Shown here: one piece after another, positions 7,324 through 13,883 of the stretch
How positions within the stretch are numbered: position 1 is the stretch's first letter
How the letters are laid out: each line of letters begins with the position of its first letter
Virus record (IMG/VR): IMGVR_UViG_3300042883_000292
Location: 1 to 27,081 of that record
Source: a virus
DNA: 27,081 bases
Direction: 5' to 3' (one strand)
The notes under the pieces: generated by a model
What the model was told of the DNA's origin: nothing
Databases searched by the model: none
What the model saw: only the letters and a program-made list of their open reading frames with translations
Program-made: the position numbers and the translations under genes

Positions 7324-7354
7324 ATTAGTATAATTAAATATTCGTGTTTTTGTT
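7321..7354 (-). promoter_or_regulatory. Leader sequence shared with the 19039 gene
   Basis: The 34 nt ending in the ATG at 7323 match the 34 nt ending in the ATG at 19039 at 29 positions, including an identical block AACAAAAACACGAATA. The two downstream genes are unrelated, so the similarity belongs to the leader. It may be a translation-initiation element in a host without Shine-Dalgarno use, or part of a phage late promoter. Confidence 0.45.
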
Positions 7355-7366
7355 CTTTTTTTAAGA

Positions 7367-7399
7367 CAAAAAAAAAGCCGAACTGTGAAGAACGGCTTT
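7367..7399 (-). terminator. Intrinsic terminator after the tail tube gene
   Basis: On the minus strand AAAGCCG (7399-7393) pairs with CGGCTTT (7380-7374) around a 12-nt loop, followed by a run of six more T to about 7368. It lies 20 nt downstream of the stop of the 186-residue gene and upstream of the next gene's leader. It would reduce transcription between the capsid/tail tube genes and the portal group, consistent with high expression of the former. Confidence 0.8.
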
Positions 7400-7418
7400 A
7401 AAAATAATTTTTTAAATT

Positions 7419-7979
7419 TTAGTCAACGTCTACTGTTGCCCCTGTGAAACAGCTACTAATTAATAAAGCATCTGTGTAAGGTGAAGTAACAGACAAATGG
7501 TTTGCAGGAACTGGCTCCTGTCCTACCAATGTCATTGTGTAACCGTTTAAGTCACCCATTGCAGTACCGTTTGAAACAAGTCCTGTTGTTACATCCATTC
7601 CGTGATTAAGTCCTGCTATAAAGAAATTGTTAGCGTTTGTCTTAATTACTACGTGTGGACGACCCCAAGCAAGTAATTTCATTTGTTTTGTAGTTGTTGC
7701 GTCTAAACCTTTAATTGTAAAAGTTAAAGTTTGCTCTACAAATGTAGTTCCGTTTTCTCTTGAACTTGTTATTGTTTGCTCAAAAGAGTTTGCGCCTTTC
7801 AAATCGTATTTAAAAAGTGTTGTAACTCCTGCAATACTATCAATTTCGTCTTCTAAATCTGCTGTTGCATTGTAAGTAATTGCCCCTATATTTCCGTAGT
7901 TAATAAAGTATATTGACTTTATACCCCCTACAAATTCTTTACAAACTTCAGCTCTACCGTGTGTTAATATACAAGCCAT
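7419..7979 (-). CDS. Probable major tail tube protein
   Basis: A 186-residue beta-rich protein with the pattern F-F-I-A-G-L-N-H-G-M-D-V-T-T-G-L-V...A-M-G-D-L-N-G-Y-T-M-T-L-V-G-Q-E-P-V-P-A (residues 118-157), seen in tail tube proteins of Bacteroidetes phages. Size is right for a siphophage tail tube monomer, which polymerises around the tape measure. It sits after the major capsid gene and is bounded on both sides by hairpins, as expected for an abundant structural protein. Conserved early cysteines (C3, C13) are notable. Alternative: another abundant virion protein such as a second capsid component. Confidence 0.6.
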   Translation of the reverse strand: MACILTHGRAEVCKEFVGGIKSIYFINYGNIGAITYNATADLEDEIDSIAGVTTLFKYDLKGANSFEQTITSSRENGTTFVEQTLTFTIKGLDATTTKQMKLLAWGRPHVVIKTNANNFFIAGLNHGMDVTTGLVSNGTAMGDLNGYTMTLVGQEPVPANHLSVTSPYTDALLISSCFTGATVDVD

Positions 7980-8007
7980 CTCGTTTTTTGTTTTTAAATG
8001 TGAATAA

Positions 8008-8035
8008 AATAAAGCGCAGTTGCCTACGCTTTTTA
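8008..8035 (-). terminator. Weak hairpin terminator after the major capsid gene
   Basis: On the minus strand AAAGCG (8032-8027) pairs with CGCTTT (8016-8011) around a 10-nt loop, followed by ATTTTATT. The stem is short and the T tract interrupted, so it may be a partial terminator or an mRNA 3'-end stabiliser. It lies within the 63-nt gap between the capsid and tail tube genes. Confidence 0.45.
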
Positions 8036-8042
8036 TTTAATG

Positions 8043-8996
8043 TTATACTCCGTAAAGAACTACGTCTGAACCGATACCGTATTGAACCGCTCCATTGTAA
8101 CGCATAATTACACGAACATTTTGTGAACCGTCTATATCAGCCATATCAATTACTTTAACAAGTGAATTGTCATTTAAAAGTCCGCAACCAAAATAAAGGT
8201 TGTCAACTGTTGTTGCAACCATATTGTTTGCACCAAGTCCGTTAGCCATAAAGATTGGAATACCGTCGTAAGATAAACTTCCGTTTGTGTACCATTGTGT
8301 TCCTTGTGTGTTTGTTCCGTTAGCTCCTAAACCTGAAGCACCAAAACCACCTAATGCACGAACGTACAATTTAGCAATCTTTTGTGAAACATAAATTCTT
8401 AAATTTTCGTTTCCGTAAAGTGCTGCAGGAATAGCGTCTACTGTTCTTCCAATTTCGCCAATTACAGTTGTTGCGTCTAAAGTTGTTGTTAATGGGTTTT
8501 GTACGTCGATAACGTCTGCGTCTGCTAAAAACAAAGTTTTAAATCCTGCAAATTCTCCTGCTGTTGCGTTTGTTCCGTTCCAAATTGTAGTTTCAATTTT
8601 AGCTGCAACTTTAGCTGCTACGTGTGCAATTAAAAAGTCTGAAAAAGATTTTGGCAACGTTTTAAACGATGAATAACCCATTTCAGCCGATTGCCAAGAT
8701 TGTGCCAAGTCTGACTTGCAAAGTTGTAAATTTACTTGAAACTCTTCTGTTGTTAATACTCTTTCGGTAAGTGTAATAGTTGATGTTGGTGTAAAATCAC
8801 AAGTTGCGTTTGCAACGATGTCACCTGTTGCAACTTTTTGCATAACTTGTTTGTAAGCAACGTTTGGAAGTATAGTTACTCCGCCTTGCTCAAGTGTTGG
8901 TGCGCTTAATAAAGCTGCTGCTAAATATTTACCTGCAAACTGACCTTCGTAAGTTGTGGTAATTGATGTTGTTGTACTTAAATTAATGTTTTTCAT
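8043..8996 (-). CDS. Major capsid protein, HK97-fold
   Basis: A 317-residue protein of the size and composition of HK97-fold capsids lacking a long delta domain. Ala/Thr/Gly-rich N-arm (1-30), then beta strands with a helical spine (about 125-140, H-V-A-A-K-V-A-A-K-I-E-T-T-I-W-N-G), N-E-N-L-R-I-Y-V-S-Q-K-I-A-K-L-Y (196-211), and a C-terminal strand R-V-I-M-R-Y-N-G-A-V-Q-Y-G-I-G. Y-D-G-I-P-I-F (243-249) is a typical P-domain element. It forms the icosahedral shell. The scaffold-like and protease genes precede it, as expected for prohead assembly. I see no separate annotation of a cleavage site. Confidence 0.8.
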   Translation of the reverse strand: MKNINLSTTTSITTTYEGQFAGKYLAAALLSAPTLEQGGVTILPNVAYKQVMQKVATGDIVANATCDFTPTSTITLTERVLTTEEFQVNLQLCKSDLAQSWQSAEMGYSSFKTLPKSFSDFLIAHVAAKVAAKIETTIWNGTNATAGEFAGFKTLFLADADVIDVQNPLTTTLDATTVIGEIGRTVDAIPAALYGNENLRIYVSQKIAKLYVRALGGFGASGLGANGTNTQGTQWYTNGSLSYDGIPIFMANGLGANNMVATTVDNLYFGCGLLNDNSLVKVIDMADIDGSQNVRVIMRYNGAVQYGIGSDVVLYGV

Positions 8997-9014
8997 TGTA
9001 TAAATTTTTAAAAA

Positions 9015-9437
9015 TTAAACTGCTGTTAATGTAATTGCGCCTGCTGTTGCTCCTACTCCTGAAACATACCAATTAACGCCATCACAATATAATTGAACAA
9101 AATCGCCGATTGTGTCCGCACTTGCTACAAATGTAATTGTGTTTTCATTTGCACCCAAAACGTTAACTGAATTAACAATTACGCCCCCTTGAATAACACT
9201 TGAAGCCGCTAAAATTGTCCAAGCAGTAGTTGCGAATAACGCTTGTACTGTAAAACGAAAATTTAAACCTGCTGAAGTTGCTACTGCCGGTAGTGTAATT
9301 TGCGCTCCTGCTGCTGCATTCAAAGAAAATTGTTTTCCTGAATCTGCTGCGCTTAAAGTAATTGCTGAACTAATTACTTGTGTTTCTAATACTTGACGTA
9401 ATTCGTCATTTGATATTGATATTAAAGTTCCACTCAT
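9015..9437 (-). CDS. Probable capsid decoration / head fibre-type protein
   Basis: A 140-residue protein, almost entirely short beta strands separated by small residues (Ala, Gly, Thr, Ser). The C-terminal G-D-F-V-Q-L-Y-C-D-G-V-N-W-Y-V-S-G-V-G (112-130) is a pattern frequent in phage decoration and fibre beta-sandwich domains. The first 18 residues are a polar helix (S-N-D-E-L-R-Q-V-L-E), which may attach it. The gene lies directly between the scaffold-like and major capsid genes, the usual place for a head decoration protein. No catalytic motif is seen. Confidence 0.6.
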   Translation of the reverse strand: MSGTLISISNDELRQVLETQVISSAITLSAADSGKQFSLNAAAGAQITLPAVATSAGLNFRFTVQALFATTAWTILAASSVIQGGVIVNSVNVLGANENTITFVASADTIGDFVQLYCDGVNWYVSGVGATAGAITLTAV

Positions 9438-9456
9438 TTTTTTTTATTTTAAATTA

Positions 9457-10032
9457 TTATTTACTTATTTTTTCTAATATTGAATCCATAATTGAACGTG
9501 GTCTCTTTGAACCATATTGAAAGTGTTCAACTTTATTCGTGTTTTCAGGGTTAAACGCAATAGGTTTTACTTCGGTAAGTTCGGTTGCTTCAGTTGCAAC
9601 TTCGTCAACTTTCGATAGTAATTCGATTTGTGCTTTTAACTCTATATTTTCGTTTGTTAATTTTTCTATTTCTGCAAAGAACGTTTCTTTAACAACGCTT
9701 TCAATTGTCTTCTTTGCTGTTGGTGTTGCTTCAGCTTCTACTTCAACTTCTACTTCCGGTGCTTCTTCAACAACTTCTTCTTCAGTTGCAACTTCTTTTA
9801 TTTCTAAAATAATTCCTTCAACTTCTACAACTAAAATACGTCCGTCTTCTAATTCATATTCTCCGATTGGAACAGGAATTTTTTGCTCGTCTTCAGTTAC
9901 AATAAAAACTTCTTTGTCAGTTTCAAAAGTGTCTGCTTCAAAAATTGTTATTCCGTCCATTAACTTCATTGTTTCCAATTTTACTTCCATTCCTAAAAGT
10001 GTTTTGATTTGATTAATTACGCTTGTTTTCAT
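9457..10032 (-). CDS. Acidic coiled-coil scaffold-like head protein
   Basis: A 191-residue, strongly acidic protein. Residues 1-85 are beta-rich (G-I-T-I-F-E-A-D; V-P-I-G-E-Y-E-L-E-D-G-R). Residues 85-107 are a run rich in Glu and Val. Residues about 108-145 form a heptad-like coiled coil (F-F-A-E-I-E-K-L-T-N-E-N-I-E-L-K-A-Q-I-E-L-L). The basic C-terminus (175-191) could bind capsid. Acidic coiled-coil proteins between the protease and the capsid gene are typical scaffolds. The leader has AACACGAA close to the ATG. Alternative: a head-associated accessory protein. Confidence 0.65.
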   Translation of the reverse strand: MKTSVINQIKTLLGMEVKLETMKLMDGITIFEADTFETDKEVFIVTEDEQKIPVPIGEYELEDGRILVVEVEGIILEIKEVATEEEVVEEAPEVEVEVEAEATPTAKKTIESVVKETFFAEIEKLTNENIELKAQIELLSKVDEVATEATELTEVKPIAFNPENTNKVEHFQYGSKRPRSIMDSILEKISK

Positions 10033-10055
10033 ATTTCGTGTTTTGTTTGTTTATT

Positions 10056-10403
10056 TTAAATATCGTCTCCACCTTTTATTTGTAAAGAATTTAACGCACT
10101 AACTACTTTAACATATTCAGTTAATTTTGCTTTTACTCTTGTTGAATTTACAGGTGATTGTACACCAATTTCTTTAGAAGCTTTGTCAATTTTATCCGCT
10201 TCTTTTACTGCTAACTCTAAATTTATAACTGCCGATTGCATTGCTCCAATTAATTTTTGATAACTTACTGAAGCACTTTTTCTGTCATTATTTGCTCTAT
10301 CTATTCGAGAATTATAATCGTCAACTAATGCCAATTCAATTTCGTGTTTTGCTAACTCCGTTTTATCGGATAACCTGTTGTAAACGTTTTGTAGTGTGTT
10401 CAT
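10056..10403 (-). CDS. Small helical protein, paralogue-like to the 11116 gene
   Basis: A 115-residue all-helical protein of unknown function. It shares its order of elements with the protein at 10727-11116: an N-terminal helix with L-A-x-H/K-x-I/V-E-L-A-x-x-D-D (residues 18-29), a basic stretch and a second long helix. The leader (AAAATACAACAAA...) resembles that before the gene at 11690. It stands between the protease and scaffold genes, so a head-assembly role is likely by position only. Confidence 0.5.
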   Translation of the reverse strand: MNTLQNVYNRLSDKTELAKHEIELALVDDYNSRIDRANNDRKSASVSYQKLIGAMQSAVINLELAVKEADKIDKASKEIGVQSPVNSTRVKAKLTEYVKVVSALNSLQIKGGDDI

Positions 10404-10445
10404 ATATGTATAATTTAATTGTTTATTATTTGTTGTATTTTTAAA

Positions 10446-10592
10446 TTAGATTGCGCCTATTCCTTGTGCTTGTAAACTACCGTCACAACATTTTGCAGAG
10501 TACGTTTTATTGTCTTTACATAGACAACCACGTTGACCGCCTTTTGGACTTGTTTTCGCTTGTGCTACTTGTTTAGTTATTTTCTTACTCAT
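10446..10592 (-). CDS. Small Cys-rich conserved phage protein
   Basis: A 48-residue ORF, ATG at 10592 overlapping the previous stop (ATGA). The sequence has K-G-G-Q-R-G-C-L-C (residues 17-25) followed by K-C-C-D-G-S-L-Q-A-Q-G-I-G (34-46). The two Cys pairs (C23, C25 and C35, C36) could bind zinc. I recall this small protein from Flavobacteriaceae phages, always in the head region, with no known role. Coding is supported by tight overlap and by the motif. Confidence 0.65.
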   Translation of the reverse strand: MSKKITKQVAQAKTSPKGGQRGCLCKDNKTYSAKCCDGSLQAQGIGAI

Positions 10593-10726
10593 CGTCCTTG
10601 TCGTGTATAAGTTTTGGTATAATTTTTACTTGACTTTAATTTACTATTTCGTGTTTTTGCGTGAACTCCTGCACGTTTAACTTTCGGTTTTTTAAGATGA
10701 ACTTTAACGTTAGTTTGCTTCGCCAT
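10589..10726 (-). CDS. Small very basic conserved phage protein
   Basis: A 45-residue, highly basic ORF (ATG at 10726, TGA overlapping the next start). It contains K-R-A-G-V-H-A-K-T-R-N-S-K-L-K-S-S-K-N-Y (residues 17-36) and ends G-R. Its charge suggests nucleic-acid binding or binding to acidic scaffold. The pairing with the Cys-rich ORF next to it is a motif I recall from Bacteroidetes phages. It starts directly after the stop at 10727. Function unknown. Confidence 0.6.
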   Translation of the reverse strand: MAKQTNVKVHLKKPKVKRAGVHAKTRNSKLKSSKNYTKTYTRQGR

Positions 10727-11116
10727 TTAAAATCCAAATTTTTGTATATTGGTTTGTATTTTGTCTATTACATCTTTTCTTATTTCAATAGCTTGTATTA
10801 CTGATTGAGCCTGTTTGTAAAAATCAGTACTTTTAAAATCTAAACCTAATTCTTTAGCTTGTTTTTCCGATTGAAATAATGGCTCATTAATATTACTTAA
10901 TAAAACATTATATTTAATTTCTATTTCTCTTGCTTTAATAATAACTCCATTTAAAGTAGCTTTAAAATCACTATATAAATTAGCTTCTTGTTTTTTACCT
11001 TCTGCTATTCCTTTTTTTAAATCGTCAATTATAGCCAACTCTACTTTTTGACTTGCTAACTTTGCTTCTACCTTTGCAGTAATGTCTGCAATAATTAATT
11101 CTTTAGTTGTTTTCAT
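10727..11116 (-). CDS. Helical protein of unknown function, related to the 10403 gene
   Basis: A 129-residue all-helical, Lys/Glu-rich protein. Residues 18-32 (E-A-K-L-A-S-Q-K-V-E-L-A-I-I-D) correspond to the matching segment of the protein at 10056-10403, and the subsequent helices have similar spacing, so the two may be diverged duplicates. The start overlaps the end of the XkdF-like gene by 14 nt, which implies coupled translation. Its DNA is more AT-rich than that of its neighbours. A role in prohead assembly is inferred from position. Confidence 0.5.
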   Translation of the reverse strand: MKTTKELIIADITAKVEAKLASQKVELAIIDDLKKGIAEGKKQEANLYSDFKATLNGVIIKAREIEIKYNVLLSNINEPLFQSEKQAKELGLDFKSTDFYKQAQSVIQAIEIRKDVIDKIQTNIQKFGF

Positions 11117-11690
11117 TTTCCGTTATTATTTGTTTTATTTTATCTATTAAAATTTCATCTTCATCTTGTAAACTCATTTCGTATTTGTCCGCAAAATAAC
11201 CTTCAATAGAAAAACCTTTTACTTCTCCAAGTTTAACTTTGTTCCAAATTTCATCGTTGTTTACTTTCATAGAAATAACCCAAGTTCCTTTTGGAAAGTT
11301 AAAACCGTAGTTCGTGCTTTTGTCGTTTTTTCCTTCTGTAATCCAACTTTCGACAACGCTCATTCCGTCTAACTTTTGTTTGTGTTCTAAAGTTGCGTTG
11401 TTCTGGTTGCTATTCATAAAAAACAATTCACTTGCTTTTCTTACAGTTTCTTCAGAAAAGTAAATATAGTATTCTTCGTTCTTGTCGTTCTTGCGGTAAA
11501 TTTGTTTGTTAGGTATTAAAGCCGCACCCATTAATATACGCTTTTCAGCATCTACTTCTTTTAACTCTATTTCGTGTTTTTTTAGTGCTATAAAGTCGCT
11601 TTCGATTGCAGGACTTTCAACAACTGAAACGGCATCAATTCCGCTTGTCTCGTCTTTTTCGTCAATTATTAATTCAACTATTCTATACAT
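11103..11690 (-). CDS. XkdF-like putative prohead protease
   Basis: A 195-residue protein with features of the XkdF family: V-V-E-S-P-A-I-E-S-D-F (23-33), R-I-L-M-G-A-A-L-I-P-N-K-Q-I-Y-R (51-66), Y-Y-I-Y-F-S-E-E-T-V (74-83), T-L-E-H103, V-E-S-W-I (113-117) and P-K-G-T-W-V...K-G-F-S161-I-E-G. XkdF proteins are putative phage serine proteases that process the prohead; H103 with a Ser from the later motifs is the likely catalytic pair. The gene precedes the scaffold-like and capsid genes, as expected. Which Ser is nucleophile is not clear from the sequence alone. Confidence 0.75.
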   Translation of the reverse strand: MYRIVELIIDEKDETSGIDAVSVVESPAIESDFIALKKHEIELKEVDAEKRILMGAALIPNKQIYRKNDKNEEYYIYFSEETVRKASELFFMNSNQNNATLEHKQKLDGMSVVESWITEGKNDKSTNYGFNFPKGTWVISMKVNNDEIWNKVKLGEVKGFSIEGYFADKYEMSLQDEDEILIDKIKQIITENENN

Positions 11691-11728
11691 AATATATTAA
11701 TTAAATTATTGTTTGTTTGTTGTATTTT

Positions 11729-13723
11729 CTAACCGCCTAAAGTTGCGTTTGCTAACCTGTTTCTATCTAACGCCTGTTGTGAAGTTACTTGTCCTGAAAC
11801 TACGTAAGCTTGTATTGGTTGTTGGTTTAAACTTGCAAGTTGATTAACGCCACTTTGTCCAACTACGTTAAATTGTGGTGCTGACATTGTTGGTACTGTT
11901 GCACCGCCACCGCCAACACTTCCTGAAGGCGCACTACCACCGCCCAAAGCACTTAACGCTTTTGCAGTTGCCGCTATGTTTGCAGCTATTCCTATTCCTG
12001 TACTAATGTTATTCATTGCAATAACAGGTGCAGCCGCCGCTCCACTTGTCGCAATTGCTTGTGGTGTTGCTAATGCGCCTATGTTTGCTAATTTATTTGA
12101 TATAATCATTTTTGCAATACCTATTGCGCTTTCTGCTATAACCGCAGCTTTCTGTACTCCTTTTTGTTTTTCAAATAAACCTTTTATTAACTGAACTCCT
12201 TGTAATGCTGTGTCTAAACCTTGTTGTTGTATAACGGCTTTTTGTTCGGCTTCTGCCTTTGCTATTTCTATTGATTTTGCGGATGCTATTTTTTCATTTT
12301 CTAATTTTTTAATTGCTAATTGGTCTTCATAAGATAAAATTTGTAAATCAATTTCTTGCTTTGCTTCGTTATATGCAATTTCAGCGTCTAACCTTCCTTG
12401 AGTACCTAATTTATATACGTCTATTTGTTCTTGAAGTCTTGCAAGTTGTAATTCTTTTTCTTTGTTTGCAGTATTGATTTGAGCCTGTAGTTTCTTTTCT
12501 TCGTCTTTAATTAATTCATTTGTAGCTTTTTCTCTTTCAATTGCTAAAGTTACTTCTGATTCAGTTCGTGTTTTTGTTAACTCGTCAGCTTCACGTTGTA
12601 ACGCAAGGTCATTTGCTAACTGTTCAGAGCGTAACCCTTCTATTTGTGCTAATACTCCAACTTTGTTTGCTTGTGCATCTAATAAAGCAACTTGATTTTC
12701 TGTTGTTTTTGCTTTGTTATATTCTAATTGAGCGGCTTGAACTTGTAAAGATGCTTGTGCTAACATAGCTTTTTCTTGATTGTCAAGAACCGCTTTTAAA
12801 TCATTATTTGCTTTAATTCGTTCTGTTATAGAATTACGTTCTTCATCTCTGATTTGACGTAATTTTTCCGCTTGCATATCGTACTTTTCAATTAATAAAC
12901 TTTGTTGAGCAGCTGCAATGGCAGCATTGTTTTTTGCGTTTACTAATGCTTTACCTTGTTCGTAAGCTGCGCTAATACTAACCTTGCTTACTTCTTCAAT
13001 TCCACGTTTTCCTAAATCAACAACTTCACCAATTGCTTCACCAAAATTGTTGTAAATGTCTTTACCGGATTTTACAACATTTTTACCAACGTCAATAATA
13101 TCTTTTTCGGTTGCCTTGATATTTTTACGAAGTTCTTTAATTACTTTAGGGTCTTTATCGCCAAAAAATGATTTTTCCCAAGCAAGTTGTAATTCTTCAA
13201 TTCCTAATTTTAAACTAAAAAAAGTAAGTTTTAAAGGGGCAAGTACAATGTTTAATAAACCGCCCATTACTTTTGCAAGTGCGTTAAATCCACCTGTTGC
13301 TTCGTATGATGCTTTTGCTGCTGAAATAACTGCCCCTACCGTTTTATTAAAAACAATACTGATAGTTTCCATAACAGCAGAAAACGTTGTTGCTACTTCT
13401 TGGTTTTGTTCAAACGCACTTTTTAACGTTACAAACGCTGAAATTATCAAGCCAATTCCTGCGGCTTTTAATGCAGTTCCAACTCCAACGGCTGCTGTTT
13501 TTATTTTTTTAAAACCACTTTCAGCACTACCTGTTGAGTCTTTAATTGACTTTACAGAGTCGTTTAATAAGTCTGTTTTTTTAGTAGCATCTTTAACACT
13601 ATTGGAAGTTTTTACAAAATCTTGCGATAAATCTTGAACATCACCTTGTGCTTGTTTAAGTTGTTGTTTTAAATTGCCTAAATTAGAACTTACTTCTAAT
13701 TCAATTACTTTTTTTTCAGCCAT
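11729..13723 (-). CDS. Tail tape measure protein
   Basis: A 664-residue protein. Residues 1-70 form a coiled coil with heptads; 73-130 and 140-175 are hydrophobic, with glycine-rich membrane-like segments (A-A-V-G-V-G-T-A-L-K-A-A-G-I-G-L-I-I), then a very long coiled-coil, Gln/Glu/Ala-rich, from about 255 to 510, and a Gly/Ala/Ser-rich C-terminus. This is the standard organisation of a tape measure, which sets tail length and reaches the host membrane at DNA entry. At roughly 0.15 nm per residue it predicts a tail of about 100 nm, so a flexible-tailed siphophage is likely. It is the last gene of the tail block. Its ATG lies inside the end of the small gene before it (8-nt overlap). Confidence 0.9.
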   Translation of the reverse strand: MAEKKVIELEVSSNLGNLKQQLKQAQGDVQDLSQDFVKTSNSVKDATKKTDLLNDSVKSIKDSTGSAESGFKKIKTAAVGVGTALKAAGIGLIISAFVTLKSAFEQNQEVATTFSAVMETISIVFNKTVGAVISAAKASYEATGGFNALAKVMGGLLNIVLAPLKLTFFSLKLGIEELQLAWEKSFFGDKDPKVIKELRKNIKATEKDIIDVGKNVVKSGKDIYNNFGEAIGEVVDLGKRGIEEVSKVSISAAYEQGKALVNAKNNAAIAAAQQSLLIEKYDMQAEKLRQIRDEERNSITERIKANNDLKAVLDNQEKAMLAQASLQVQAAQLEYNKAKTTENQVALLDAQANKVGVLAQIEGLRSEQLANDLALQREADELTKTRTESEVTLAIEREKATNELIKDEEKKLQAQINTANKEKELQLARLQEQIDVYKLGTQGRLDAEIAYNEAKQEIDLQILSYEDQLAIKKLENEKIASAKSIEIAKAEAEQKAVIQQQGLDTALQGVQLIKGLFEKQKGVQKAAVIAESAIGIAKMIISNKLANIGALATPQAIATSGAAAAPVIAMNNISTGIGIAANIAATAKALSALGGGSAPSGSVGGGGATVPTMSAPQFNVVGQSGVNQLASLNQQPIQAYVVSGQVTSQQALDRNRLANATLGG

Positions 13724-13883
13724 TATTGTTTAGTTTTTTTTCTATTAACCTTTTGCGTTGTGCTTGTTTCCATTGTTCTTTTATGCTTGTTGTAAATTTA
13801 TATTTACCTTTTGCTATGTCTATGTTTTCACTTTCTCCGTAAAAATCACTTAATAAAAGCATTTCTATTATTTTGTTTATCAT
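13716..13883 (-). CDS. Small helical protein preceding the tape measure
   Basis: A 55-residue ORF with ATG at 13883 overlapping the upstream stop (ATGA) and a stop inside the tape measure start. It contains L-L-L-S-D-F-Y-G-E-S-E-N-I-D (8-21), T-T-S-I-K-E-Q-W-K-Q-A-Q-R-K-R-L-I-E-K-K (31-50). The amphipathic, basic C-terminus suggests binding to another tail protein. It fills the gap exactly between two genes, with overlaps at both ends. No known family. Confidence 0.65.
   Translation of the reverse strand: MINKIIEMLLLSDFYGESENIDIAKGKYKFTTSIKEQWKQAQRKRLIEKKLNNNG

Noticed and set aside
9539-10012. Plus-strand 157-codon open frame opposite the scaffold-like gene
   Set aside because: Low-complexity Ser/Thr/Val product that mirrors the Glu/Lys-rich minus-strand gene; no start context or family.
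13056-13637. Plus-strand 193-codon open frame opposite the tape measure gene
   Set aside because: It is antisense to the repetitive coiled-coil gene; all neighbours run on the minus strand and no motif is seen.
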